64,000 bases of DNA from Algibacter marinivivus (GTDB lineage Bacteria > Bacteroidota > Bacteroidia > Flavobacteriales > Flavobacteriaceae), in contig NZ_QFRI01000001.1 in NCBI RefSeq assembly GCF_003143755.1, positions 434,001 to 498,000 on the forward strand, in the 5' to 3' direction. The notes beneath the pieces were generated by a model, which made no database searches, had not been told where the DNA came from, and saw nothing but the letters and a program-made list of their open reading frames with translations. The translations under genes were made by a program, and so were the position numbers. Of this stretch, positions 1 to 8,830 are shown piece by piece (the first letter of the stretch is position 1; each line of letters opens with the position of its first letter).

Positions 1-2
1 CC

Positions 3-1049
3 AATTATACTGAGCATGATATTCAACAAGCAGCCAAAGTCTTCTCAGGATTTAAAAGACGTGCAGACAGAAGTGATATTGACCCTGATACTGGTATCCC
101 CAGTGGTTATAACAATTATAATAGGCATGATAAAACCAATAAAACTTTTAGTGCTGCCTTTGGAAATCAAGTTATAACAGCTGCTACAAATGCCATTGAT
201 ATGACCAGGGAACTTCATGATTTTGTAGATATGGTTTTTGCACAACAGGAAACGGCAAAAGCCTATTGTAGAAAGTTATATCGTTACTTTGTAAAGAGTG
301 AATGGAATGCCACTGTTGAAACAGACATTATCACACCATTATCTCAAATTTTAATTGATAACGATTTTGAGATTTTACCAGTAGTAACCACATTACTTTC
401 TTCTGAACATTTCTATGATGCTGATGATAGTGATGCTACTGATAATATCATAGGGGCCATTATAAAAAGTCCGTTTCAGCAATTAACGGAAGTATGCTCT
501 ATGTTTGAGTTAGACTATCCTGATCCAACAACAGATACATATAGATATTACATAAACTTCTTTTTAAGGTTTGTACACAACACCTATACAAAAACTGCAG
601 GTATGGAATTGTACAATCCAGACTCTGTAGCAGGTTATCCAGCCTACTACCAAGAACCAAGCTTTGATAGAATTTGGTTTTCTTCTAATACCTTAATTGG
701 AAGATATAAACTTATAGAGAGCCTTATTATTGGACGAAATACAATAACTCCAAATGCAAGGATTTATGCTGAATTAGGCACCATTAATTTTGCAAAAAAC
801 AAACTTGCTAACCCTGAAAACCCTATACTTTTAATAACAGAAGTTGCCAACTTACTATATCCTGAAGCTATTGATTCTGATAGAATTAATTATTTCAAAA
901 CATTTTTAGTAGATGAAGGCTTCCCAGATTATTACTGGACAGATATTTGGGTACAATATTTAAATGATAATGATGACACATCAGTTAAAACACGATTAAA
1001 TGCTTTAGTTACTGCCATGGTAAACGCAGCAGAATTTCAATTAATGTAA
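3..1049 (+). CDS. DUF1800 family protein, 3' part (5' end outside window)
   Basis: The open frame runs from the first bases of the window to a TAA at 1047-1049, giving the last 348 residues of a longer protein. It opens with NYTEHDIQQAAKVFSGF, typical of the DUF1800 family, followed by the family's helical C-terminal region (for example TAKAYCRKLYRYFV). DUF1800 proteins are uncharacterised, usually exported, and usually encoded next to a DUF1501 protein, as here (8 bp gap to the next gene). A Met at 201 would give a 282-residue product, but the family-like sequence upstream of it is in frame, so it is not the start. The two genes probably form one operon. The molecular function is unknown. 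Confidence 0.85.
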   Translation, partial: NYTEHDIQQAAKVFSGFKRRADRSDIDPDTGIPSGYNNYNRHDKTNKTFSAAFGNQVITAATNAIDMTRELHDFVDMVFAQQETAKAYCRKLYRYFVKSEWNATVETDIITPLSQILIDNDFEILPVVTTLLSSEHFYDADDSDATDNIIGAIIKSPFQQLTEVCSMFELDYPDPTTDTYRYYINFFLRFVHNTYTKTAGMELYNPDSVAGYPAYYQEPSFDRIWFSSNTLIGRYKLIESLIIGRNTITPNARIYAELGTINFAKNKLANPENPILLITEVANLLYPEAIDSDRINYFKTFLVDEGFPDYYWTDIWVQYLNDNDDTSVKTRLNALVTAMVNAAEFQLM

Positions 1050-1057
1050 AGGACAAC

Positions 1058-2692
1058 ATGAAAAGAAGAAACTTTATAAAACTTTCAGCTTCTGCTTCTG
1101 TTATTGGGTTAACACCTATAGAATTACAAGCAGCCTTAAAAGCATTTATGCCTTATATGGCGTGTCCTGATATTTCAAATAGAAAATTAGTACTAGTAAA
1201 CTTAGCTGGTGCAAACGATGGATTAAACACCATTATTCCAACAAATCAATATGACACATATAGTAATTTAAGACCCACAATTAAAGTTCCTAATTCTGGA
1301 GCTAATCAATATATTACTTTAGATGCAACACTCCCAGATAATCAACAAGTAGGTTTACACCCAACATTAACAGGTTTTAAATCTCTTTATGATAAAGGTT
1401 GGTTACGTATTCTACAATCTGTAGGTTATCCATCTCAAAACAAAAGCCATTTTAAGTCTACTGACCTGTATTTAACTGGAAATGACGGAAACAGCCTTCT
1501 TAATGGTGCTGACACAGGTTGGATTGGTAGATTTATGGAACTCTATTATGCTGATTTGGTTGTTGAAACTTATCCTTTAGCAGTAGAAATTGGATCGAAC
1601 AAAACCTCACTCGGTTTTCATGCAGAAGAAGCACACGGATTAGCACTAAATATTACAGGGCAAGATCCTTCTGGTTTTTATTCAATTTTGAATGGATTAG
1701 GTGGCACGCCACCAACGAATATTCCTAATTCCGATTATGGGAAGCAATTAGAATTTATTAATAATACAGATTCATTATCAAACACCTATGCTGAATCAAT
1801 CTCAAGTGCCTTCAACTCTGGGCAAAATGATGTCACGTATCCAGATACCGATTTAGCAGACCAATTAAAAACAGTAGCACGCTTAATTAGCGGAGATTTA
1901 GGCTCAAAAGTTTATATGGTTCGTATTTCGGGATTCGATACTCACAACGCGCAAGTTCAAGGTGTTGGTGATATTCTAGGAAGACATCATGTTTTACTGA
2001 CTGAATTATCAGGAGCAATAGATGCTTTTATGAATGATATTGACAGTCAGAATATAGCTGATGACATCGTTGGTCTTACCTTTTCTGAATTTGGAAGAAA
2101 AGCTAGAGAAAATGGAAGTTTTGGATCTGACCACGGAGAAATAGCACCTATGTTTGTTTTTGGAAAACCGGTTTCAGGTGGTGTTTCAGGTACAAACCCA
2201 GACTTAACAGAAGCTACAGACAGTAATAACTGGCAAATACAAACTGTTCAGCATGATTATAGACAAACTTTTGCAACCTTATTACAAAATTTTTTAGGTG
2301 CAGATAATACTATTATTGATGCTACTTTTTTCAATCACACATTAAATGATAGCTTTTCTAATCTTAAATTAGATGATTTGCTTAAAGCAGAATTTAAACT
2401 TGATAGCGAATGTTTTGGTAGTGCACTTTCAAACAATACTTCAGAAGAAGTTAAAAATTGGTTGGTATATCCAAATCCATTTAGAGACACTATAAATATT
2501 TCAGGAATAGAAGATATTAGCAATCTTCAATATAGAATTTACAACAGCTCAGGTGTTTTAATTATAAATAACTCGGGAAATATAACAAACGGAAAATTAA
2601 GCTTAAATTTATTGCACTTATCTAGTGGTGTATACATCGTTGAAATTGTTGCAGGAGGAAGAAAAGAAATTCACAAAATGATTAAGGTTTAA
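1058..2692 (+). CDS. DUF1501 family protein with T9SS type A sorting tail
   Basis: 544 residues. The N-terminus MKRRNFIKLSASASVIG has a twin-arginine-like RR followed by a hydrophobic stretch, suggesting export. The body has the DUF1501 pattern (LVLVNLAGANDGLNTIIP near residue 45, later SGFDTHNAQ and FSEFGRKARENGSFGSDHG), a family related to sulfatase/alkaline-phosphatase folds. The last 80 or so residues form a T9SS type A sorting domain (WLVYPNPFRDTINISG, then LSSGVYIVEI and a short basic end), which in Bacteroidota directs proteins through the type IX system to the cell surface. It follows the DUF1800 gene by 8 bp and precedes a small gene by 1 bp, so the three are probably cotranscribed. 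Role unknown; surface location is inferred from the tail. Confidence 0.88.
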   Translation: MKRRNFIKLSASASVIGLTPIELQAALKAFMPYMACPDISNRKLVLVNLAGANDGLNTIIPTNQYDTYSNLRPTIKVPNSGANQYITLDATLPDNQQVGLHPTLTGFKSLYDKGWLRILQSVGYPSQNKSHFKSTDLYLTGNDGNSLLNGADTGWIGRFMELYYADLVVETYPLAVEIGSNKTSLGFHAEEAHGLALNITGQDPSGFYSILNGLGGTPPTNIPNSDYGKQLEFINNTDSLSNTYAESISSAFNSGQNDVTYPDTDLADQLKTVARLISGDLGSKVYMVRISGFDTHNAQVQGVGDILGRHHVLLTELSGAIDAFMNDIDSQNIADDIVGLTFSEFGRKARENGSFGSDHGEIAPMFVFGKPVSGGVSGTNPDLTEATDSNNWQIQTVQHDYRQTFATLLQNFLGADNTIIDATFFNHTLNDSFSNLKLDDLLKAEFKLDSECFGSALSNNTSEEVKNWLVYPNPFRDTINISGIEDISNLQYRIYNSSGVLIINNSGNITNGKLSLNLLHLSSGVYIVEIVAGGRKEIHKMIKV

Positions 2693-2693
2693 A

Positions 2694-3077
2694 ATGAAAC
2701 CCAACATGGTTTTAAAAACTAAAATAAAACATATTACAGCTTTCATTTTACTGATGCTAACTTTAGTGTCTGTTTCTGGTTTTACAAGTGTTTCAACTCA
2801 TTATGAAAAACAAAAAATTGAGCTTGTATCAACTAAAAAACCAAACAAATCTTCTGTAGCTCAGTATCAAGTAATAACACACACCTCTCAAATAGTTGGA
2901 TATAGCTATTTTACTATTTTTAATTTCAGTAACCTTCTCAAAAAACATCAATTTGATATTTCTATAGCTTTAAAAGCGCAAAAAAATGTCAAAATTCTAT
3001 TCTTAGATTATCAGTTTTTAAAGCAAAATCTTATTGCTCAGATTAACTCTAGTAACTATAAAAACAACTTCATATAG
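2694..3077 (+). CDS. small membrane-anchored or exported protein, unknown
   Basis: 127 residues, not recognised. Residues 12-30 (HITAFILLMLTLVSVSGF) form one hydrophobic segment that could be a signal peptide or an anchor; the remainder is Lys/Ser/Gln-rich with no motif I can name. The ATG begins one base after the DUF1501 stop codon, which is the main support for it being translated as part of that operon. It may be a partner or a poorly conserved passenger of the DUF1800/DUF1501 pair. Confidence 0.55.
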   Translation: MKPNMVLKTKIKHITAFILLMLTLVSVSGFTSVSTHYEKQKIELVSTKKPNKSSVAQYQVITHTSQIVGYSYFTIFNFSNLLKKHQFDISIALKAQKNVKILFLDYQFLKQNLIAQINSSNYKNNFI

Positions 3078-3165
3078 TAATTTCTTTTGCTATCCTATAG
3101 CAAATTTCACTACATGTTTAATTTCTTAACATCATTTTTATTGATGTTATACATATTACTATATT

Positions 3166-3345
3166 ATGAAGTCAACAAAAAGAATATTAAGGCTTATAGC
3201 CTTGGTATTTATGATTGGATTAGCCACCATACTACCAGTACCTATTACATTTTACAGAAAAGACAATATGCCAAAATTTAAGATTGAGCAGATTGATAAA
3301 AAACAAGAAGACGAAAACAAAGATGATATTAAGGAGATTTCTTGA
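3166..3345 (+). CDS. 59-residue single-pass membrane protein
   Basis: ATG at 3166, TGA at 3343-3345. The protein starts MKSTKRILRLIALVFMIGLA, has a hydrophobic segment at about residues 8-29 (with LPVPITFY at its end) and finishes in a highly charged tail rich in Lys, Asp and Glu (KIEQIDKKQEDENKDD). A basic start, one membrane helix and a charged cytoplasmic or periplasmic tail look like a real small protein. A 64-residue frame at 3087-3281 overlaps it in another phase and lacks such structure. It lies 88 bp after the preceding small gene, on the same strand. Function unknown. Confidence 0.55.
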   Translation: MKSTKRILRLIALVFMIGLATILPVPITFYRKDNMPKFKIEQIDKKQEDENKDDIKEIS

Positions 3346-3445
3346 AACTTGAATTTATTGAAATCTTCAATTATTTTCGTTTGACTTTGGATATGAAAAA
3401 TTAAAACGATTTTATATCCGCAAAATGTTAAACGTTCGTCAAAAT

Positions 3446-5218
3446 CTACATCCGCTCAGGAACCTGAATTCCTAACAACCCAAAACTATTTTTAATAGTA
3501 TTTGCAACAACTTGGGATAATTGCACTCTAAATGCTTTCTCAGAGGCGTTATCAGCGCCTAAAATGGATACGTTTTGATAAAAAGAATTGAATTCCTTAA
3601 CCAAATCGTAGGTATAATTAGCAATTAGAGCAGGACTATGATTATCAGCAGCATTTTGAACCACTTCTGGGAAAAGTTGTACTTGTTTGATAAGCTCTTT
3701 CTCTTTTGGATGTAGCTCCTTAACATTAGAACTTGTATTCAAGTCTGCTTTTCGTAAAATGGACTGAATTCTAGCATACGTATATTGTATAAAAGGCCCT
3801 GTATTACCCTGAAAATCTATAGACTCTTTAGGATCAAATAAAATACGTTTTTTAGGGTCAACTTTTAAAATGTAATATTTTAATGCCCCTAAACCAATGG
3901 TTTTATAAAGCTCCTTTTTTTCTTCTTTTGAATAACCGTCTAGTTTACCAAGTTCTTCTGAAATTTCTTCGGCAGTTGCAGCCATATCTTCAATTAAATC
4001 ATCTGCATCCACAACAGTACCTTCTCTACTTTTCATTTTGCCACTAGGTAAGTCTACCATGCCGTAACTTAAATGATATAGATTTTTAGCCCAATCAAAA
4101 CCTAATTTTTTTAAAATTAAGAAAAGTACTTGAAAGTGATAATCTTGCTCATTACCAACGGTATAAACCATACCTCCTACATCTGGAAAATCTTTTATAC
4201 GTTGTATTGCAGTACCAATATCTTGAGTCATGTAAACCGCAGTTCCATCGGCACGTTGTACGATTTTTTTATCCAGTCCATCTTCAGTTAAATCACACCA
4301 AACTGAACCATCTTCTTCTTTCTGAAACACGCCAGATTTTAAACCTTCAGCAACAAATTCTTTTCCTAATAAATAAGTATTACTTTCATAATATAAAGTA
4401 TCAAAATCAACACCTAAATTCTTGTAAGTTTCAGCAAATCCATCATAAACCCAACCATTCATTTTTTTCCAAAGTGCTACGGTTTCATCATCTCCTGCTT
4501 CCCAATTTAAAAGCATGTTTTGAGCTTCAATTAAAAGTGGTGCATTCTTTTTTGCATCTTCTTCAGAACTTCCTTTTGAAATTAAATCTTGGATTTCTTT
4601 TTTATACTCTTGGTCGAATTTCACATAATAATTACCAACCAATTTATCTCCTTTTAAACCCGTAGATTCTGGAGTTTCACCATTACCAAAACGTTCCCAA
4701 GCCAACATACTTTTACAAATATGAATTCCTCTGTCATTTATAATTTGAGTTTTATAAACCTTTTTTCCTGAAGCCTTTAAAATTTCAGAAACACTAAACC
4801 CTAAAAGGTTATTTCTAACATGCCCTAAATGTAAAGGCTTATTGGTATTTGGCGAAGAATACTCAACCATGATAGATTTATCTTTAGCCTTTTGCGAAAC
4901 AAAACCAAAATTATTATTATCCTTTATAGAATTAAAGAAATTGATGTAATAACTATCATCAATTTCAATATTTAAAAAACCTTTTACAACATTAAATGCT
5001 TTTACTTCAGCTACGTTTTCAACCAAATAATTCCCAATTGTTTCTCCAATTTGTACCGGATTTCCTTTAACAAAACGAAGCATTGGAAAAATAACCACTG
5101 TAATATCTCCAGCAAACTCTTTTCTTGTAGCTTGAAATTCAACATTTTCTAACGCAATACTAAAGTTAGTTTTTACAGCTTGTTTTACGTAATTTGATAA
5201 GGTTTCTTGAAGACTCAT
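3446..5218 (-). CDS. argS: arginyl-tRNA synthetase
   Basis: 590 residues, normal length. It charges tRNA-Arg with arginine in the cytoplasm (class Ia synthetase). Visible: an N-terminal additional domain (about 1-95), the signature VEYSSPNTNKPLHLGHVRN with the HLGH nucleotide-binding motif at residues 130-133, GMVDLPSGKMKSREGTVVDA in the KMSK-loop position (ArgS often lacks a canonical KMSKS), and a C-terminal DALR anticodon-binding domain beginning near QYTYARIQSILRK. The ATG at 5216-5218 sits about 20 bp downstream of a promoter-like TATATTTG. Convergent with the small genes at 2694-3345 and divergent from the kinase gene at 5639. Confident. Confidence 0.98.
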   Translation of the reverse strand: MSLQETLSNYVKQAVKTNFSIALENVEFQATRKEFAGDITVVIFPMLRFVKGNPVQIGETIGNYLVENVAEVKAFNVVKGFLNIEIDDSYYINFFNSIKDNNNFGFVSQKAKDKSIMVEYSSPNTNKPLHLGHVRNNLLGFSVSEILKASGKKVYKTQIINDRGIHICKSMLAWERFGNGETPESTGLKGDKLVGNYYVKFDQEYKKEIQDLISKGSSEEDAKKNAPLLIEAQNMLLNWEAGDDETVALWKKMNGWVYDGFAETYKNLGVDFDTLYYESNTYLLGKEFVAEGLKSGVFQKEEDGSVWCDLTEDGLDKKIVQRADGTAVYMTQDIGTAIQRIKDFPDVGGMVYTVGNEQDYHFQVLFLILKKLGFDWAKNLYHLSYGMVDLPSGKMKSREGTVVDADDLIEDMAATAEEISEELGKLDGYSKEEKKELYKTIGLGALKYYILKVDPKKRILFDPKESIDFQGNTGPFIQYTYARIQSILRKADLNTSSNVKELHPKEKELIKQVQLFPEVVQNAADNHSPALIANYTYDLVKEFNSFYQNVSILGADNASEKAFRVQLSQVVANTIKNSFGLLGIQVPERM

Positions 5219-5638
5219 TTAGATGATATTATAGGCTTGCAAATATAGAAAGTTTTTCATGTTATTTCTAGCAATAACTTAAAAGGTAAATAACTCAAAT
5301 TCTTACACTTAAACAAAACACAATTAGTTTATCAAAATCAAGATGCATTTCATCGACAAAAGTGCTCTTTTTCTATGATTTTTACCGTTTATCTATTCGT
5401 CGATTTTTTGGCTTTTTTTTTGGCGTCCTTTCATCTAATTTATTGGTATTAAAACGCAGAAATTAGATTTTAAATAACCTTTTTTCAACTTTTGCGTGGT
5501 AATGCTATTAATCCAATTATTTTGGACGAAAAAATAAACCCTAACTAATAGTTACAGCTAAATAAAGTAATCTTATTTTCCCTCAAATTTAAGACCCCTT
5601 TACGTTACTTTATTCACAGATGTAATTTAAATGTTATA
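5219..5638. promoter_or_regulatory. 420-bp divergent intergenic region, structured
   Basis: Non-coding region between argS (minus) and the sensor kinase gene (plus). Contents I can see: the argS -7 box at 5240-5247; an inverted pair ATCGAC (5352-5357) and GTCGAT (5399-5404) spaced by 41 bp; two adjacent T-runs each ending in TTTGGC (5404-5412 and 5413-5424); and a weak promoter-like TTGG-N17-TAGATTTT at 5443-5471. The stretch from 5350 to 5430 has more structure than ordinary spacer and may be a control region for the kinase gene, whose start lies about 200 bp further on. No ORF or RNA gene was recognised. Confidence 0.4.
5240..5247 (-). promoter_or_regulatory. candidate -7 box for argS
   Basis: On the minus strand this reads TATATTTG, a perfect match to the Bacteroidota -7 consensus TAnnTTTG, 21 bp upstream of the argS ATG. 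I find no TTTG -33 box at the usual 17-21 bp spacing, so only half of the promoter is supported. Confidence 0.35.
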
Positions 5639-7708
5639 ATGAGGAGAATAATTACTTTATTACTTATGTTGTCTATATCAATTAGTTTCTCGCAAACTGA
5701 TGACATAGAAAAACTTGCCTTAGAATTAGCATTTCAAGAACAAGACTCCTTAAAAGTAGAAACTTCGCTTAAACTTATTAAAGCACTTTATAACATAAAT
5801 GATTATGAAAGAGCTTTAGAGTATATTTTAAAAAGTGAAAAACTTTCCAATAATCTTAATTACAAAAGAGGTATTGCAGAAGTTACGTATTACAAATCTC
5901 TTATTTATGCGCAAAAAGATGATTATATAAATGCAATTAGTGGTTATAACAAATCTAAAACACTATTCCATTCTTTAAACGATACTTTAAACGTTGCTAA
6001 GATTAATAATAGCATTGGTTTAATAGAAATTAAAAGAGGTAATTATAATAAAGGGTTGCAGTTTTCTTTAGCTGCCATAAAAGAGCTTGAAAAAAGAAAC
6101 CTAGTTAAAGAGTTAAATTTGGCTTACAGTAATTTGGCTAAAGCTTACTACAACATAAATTTATATGAAAAAGCCATAGAATTTTATTTGAAAGCACTAG
6201 ATGTTCAAATGAAGCTTAATGACACCAAAGGCATTAATGAATCACATAGTAAATTAGCAGAACTTTATTCAAATAAAAAAGAGCACAGAAAAGCTATAGA
6301 ATATTTTGAAAAAGTCATAGAAAGTAGTGAATCTGATAATGATTCTATTCGAGGACATGTATTCCCAAAATTAGGTGCCGAATATTTAAAATTTAACGAT
6401 TTCGATAAAGCAACAAGATATTTAATACAAGGCTATAATATTAATACTAGAACAAATAATCAAGCTGGCTTACTGCTAGCTTTAAATAATTTAGGAGATT
6501 TAAATCTTAAACAAGGTCGATTAAAAACTGCCGAAAAACAACTACTTGATGCTGGCACCATTGCTAAAAACTTAAATAATAAAACAGAATTACTCAAGCA
6601 TTACAAACTCATGAAGTCTTTAGACTCTACAAGAAGACGTTTTGATAGAGCTTTTGTATGGCAACGCGAATATTACGAATTAAACAATAGCCTTAAAAAA
6701 GCTGAAATTAAGCCTGTTATTAATTCTGAAAAACCAGCTGATGTTGATTTAAATTCAAATGTAATCAATCAACCTATTGATAATAATCCAGTAAATACAA
6801 TTTCTTCAGTTGATAAAACTGAAATGAATAAAAAACTAGACAAGTACAAACTTCTATTATACGCTTTACTTGCGGCACTTATTGTAGTTTCTGCGCTATT
6901 AGTATTAGTTTACTTAAAAAGAAATAGCAATATTAAATACATGCAGGAGCTTGAGGAAAAGAATCTTAAAATTGAGTTACAAAATGATGCATTCTCAGAA
7001 CAAACCAAACATCTTGAGAATGTAAACAATGTAAAAGATAAGTTATTCTCTATTGTATCTCACGATTTAAAAGATTCGCTTTCATCAATTAATGGCTTTA
7101 TAGATTTATTAAAAGATGGCTCCTTATCAAGAGAGGAATTTGATAATTTAATTCCGGAATTAAGTGAAAATGCTAATAATGCCTCGTTATTACTTTTCAA
7201 CTTACTTAACTGGTCTAAATCCCAAATGCAATCTTTAGAGCCAAAACCAAGTCTGTTTGATATTCAAGAGGTTTTTGAAAGTAAAGTAAAACTTATCGAG
7301 CAACGTATGGAAAATAAGGGTATCGATTTAATTGACCATTCCTTACGTGATTTTGCTTACGCAGACAGAAGTATGTTTGAAATTGTTGTACAAAACTTAC
7401 TTGCAAATGCACTAAAGTTTTGTAAAAATGGAGATACTATTACGGTTTCAAACCATATCAGCAACGGAAGTTGTATTATAAGTATTGCAGATACTGGCAT
7501 TGGTATTTCAAAAGAAAATCTTAGCAAATTATTCAAAAGTAGCTCATTTACAACCATGGGTACCGATAACGAAAAAGGTACAGGTTTAGGGCTTTCTATT
7601 TGTAAAGAATTAGTAGAATTAAATAATGGTAAAATTTGGGTAGAAAGCACCCAAGGTATTGGTAGCACATTCTATGTGCAATTGCCGAAATCTAGACCTA
7701 CTTCTTAA
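5639..7708 (+). CDS. TPR-repeat sensor histidine kinase
   Basis: 689 residues. Signal peptide at about 1-19 (ending SISISFSQ), a tetratricopeptide-repeat region at about 50-330 (repeats such as AKAYYNINLYEKAIEFYLKA), a membrane helix at about 405-426 and a cytoplasmic kinase. HisKA box SIVSHDLKDSLSSINGF puts the phospho-accepting His at residue 475; HATPase_c has the N box QNLLANALKF (about 583), G1 IADTGIGIS (about 616) and G2 GTGLGLSICKEL (about 646). The usual Pro after SHDL is missing (KDSL). There is no receiver domain and no response regulator nearby, so it is an orphan kinase whose periplasmic TPRs probably sense a protein or peptide ligand. Its stop is 19 bp from an intergenic repeat copy. 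Confidence 0.93.
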   Translation: MRRIITLLLMLSISISFSQTDDIEKLALELAFQEQDSLKVETSLKLIKALYNINDYERALEYILKSEKLSNNLNYKRGIAEVTYYKSLIYAQKDDYINAISGYNKSKTLFHSLNDTLNVAKINNSIGLIEIKRGNYNKGLQFSLAAIKELEKRNLVKELNLAYSNLAKAYYNINLYEKAIEFYLKALDVQMKLNDTKGINESHSKLAELYSNKKEHRKAIEYFEKVIESSESDNDSIRGHVFPKLGAEYLKFNDFDKATRYLIQGYNINTRTNNQAGLLLALNNLGDLNLKQGRLKTAEKQLLDAGTIAKNLNNKTELLKHYKLMKSLDSTRRRFDRAFVWQREYYELNNSLKKAEIKPVINSEKPADVDLNSNVINQPIDNNPVNTISSVDKTEMNKKLDKYKLLLYALLAALIVVSALLVLVYLKRNSNIKYMQELEEKNLKIELQNDAFSEQTKHLENVNNVKDKLFSIVSHDLKDSLSSINGFIDLLKDGSLSREEFDNLIPELSENANNASLLLFNLLNWSKSQMQSLEPKPSLFDIQEVFESKVKLIEQRMENKGIDLIDHSLRDFAYADRSMFEIVVQNLLANALKFCKNGDTITVSNHISNGSCIISIADTGIGISKENLSKLFKSSSFTTMGTDNEKGTGLGLSICKELVELNNGKIWVESTQGIGSTFYVQLPKSRPTS

Positions 7709-7726
7709 AATTTTAATATTTTGTTA

Positions 7727-7797
7727 GGCGTTACCATAAGGGTCGGGCTTTATTCGTTGATTTTTATTTTTAAATTAATGAGTAATCCCTAACGCAA
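7727..7797 (-). repeat. intergenic repeat family, copy A (short centre)
   Basis: Read on the minus strand it begins TTGCGTTAGGGATTA and ends GCCCGACCCTTATGGTAACGC, the same two ends as the copies near 44.3 kb, 50.7 kb and 61.8 kb. The centre is AT-rich and unlike the others, so this looks like a decayed or internally replaced copy. It fills the gap between two convergent genes (kinase and ctlX). Confidence 0.8.
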
Positions 7798-7810
7798 CAT
7801 ATTTGCCAAA

Positions 7811-8746
7811 TTAGTTTTTAGGCAAAAACACCTCAGCCATCATGCAACGTGCACTACCACCTCCGCAAGTTTCAATAGTATCTAAAGAGCTTGACAATAT
7901 TTTAGTGTGCTTTTCAAGTATTTCTATTTGAGACTTTGTTAAAGAATCAAAAGCAGCTTGACTCATAATTAAATAACGTTCATCATTAGCGCCTTTAACT
8001 TGCAGCATATTTCCAGCAAAATTATTCACTTGTTTTTCTGTGATATCAATAATGTCTTTACCATCCGCTTTTAGATGTTTAATTACATTTTTACGTTCTT
8101 TTTTATCATCAATACTACTCAAACAAATTATAGCAAAGGTTTCTCCAATACACATCATAACGTTGGTATGATAAATGGCTTTTCGTTCACCATCAACGGT
8201 TTGATTTGAAGTAAAAATTACTGGAGTATATTCAAAATCTTCACAAAACTCTATAAATAAATCTTCATCAGCTCTAGGAGACAACGCACAATATGCTTTT
8301 CTATTTACACGATCTAATATAACACTACCAGTCCCTTCCAAAAACACATGTTCTTCTTCTGCGCTGGTATAATCAACAATATTATTAATTTTAAAACCCT
8401 TTTCTTCTAAAGTCTCAAGAATATCTTCTCGCCTTTCTAATCGCCTATTTTCAGCAAACATCGGATAAAGCCCAACATCTCCATTTGAATGAAACGACAC
8501 CCAATTATTAGGGAAAATAGAATCAGGTGTGTCAAATTCTTTTCTATCACTAACAACAATTACGTCAACGCCTATACTCCTTAGTTTATCAACGTAAGCA
8601 TCAAACTCTTTTTGAGCTTTTGCATTAATAGTCTCAGGCAAAACACCATCAATAGGTTCTTGATAGTAATTATTAACAGCTGTTTGCTCGTTCATCCTAA
8701 AATTTACAGGACGAACCATTAAAATAGTATTTGTGGTTTGTTGCAT
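7811..8746 (-). CDS. ctlX: citrulline utilization hydrolase-type amidinotransferase-fold protein
   Basis: 311 residues, resembling the CtlX family (arginine-deiminase-related, guanidine-modifying fold). Start MQQTTNTILMVRPVNFRMNE is typical. Probable catalytic elements: Glu in EHVFLEGTGSVILD, His in the YHTNVMMCIGE segment, and the C-terminal Cys in GGGSARCM (residue 301), matching the GGGxxxCM pattern of arginine deiminase. The expected reaction is hydrolysis of citrulline or a related ureido/guanidino compound in the cytoplasm. It is near argS and a second amidinotransferase-fold gene (10178-11092), suggesting a local arginine/citrulline theme. A -7 box (TAGCTTTG) lies 20 bp upstream. The fold is certain; the substrate is an inference from the family. 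Confidence 0.85.
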   Translation of the reverse strand: MQQTTNTILMVRPVNFRMNEQTAVNNYYQEPIDGVLPETINAKAQKEFDAYVDKLRSIGVDVIVVSDRKEFDTPDSIFPNNWVSFHSNGDVGLYPMFAENRRLERREDILETLEEKGFKINNIVDYTSAEEEHVFLEGTGSVILDRVNRKAYCALSPRADEDLFIEFCEDFEYTPVIFTSNQTVDGERKAIYHTNVMMCIGETFAIICLSSIDDKKERKNVIKHLKADGKDIIDITEKQVNNFAGNMLQVKGANDERYLIMSQAAFDSLTKSQIEILEKHTKILSSSLDTIETCGGGSARCMMAEVFLPKN

Positions 8747-8765
8747 TATTAACTAATTTATAATA

Positions 8766-8773
8766 CAAAGCTA
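8766..8773 (-). promoter_or_regulatory. candidate -7 box for ctlX
   Basis: Minus strand reads TAGCTTTG, matching TAnnTTTG, 19 bp upstream of the ctlX ATG. No TTTG -33 box is present at the expected distance, so support is partial. Confidence 0.3.
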
Positions 8774-8830
8774 CTTCTTTTTAAAATGAAATATCTTAAC
8801 TTTAAATAAAATAATTGGATCATTTTAAGC

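Noticed and set aside
3087-3281. 64-residue ORF on the plus strand
   Set aside because: Overlaps the better-supported 59-residue small membrane protein in another frame; no basic start or clean helix plus charged tail, and lies across non-coding spacer.
4207-4665. 152-residue plus-strand ORF inside argS
   Set aside because: Antisense to a clear synthetase gene; sequence is low-complexity (Gln/His/Leu-rich) with no family features.
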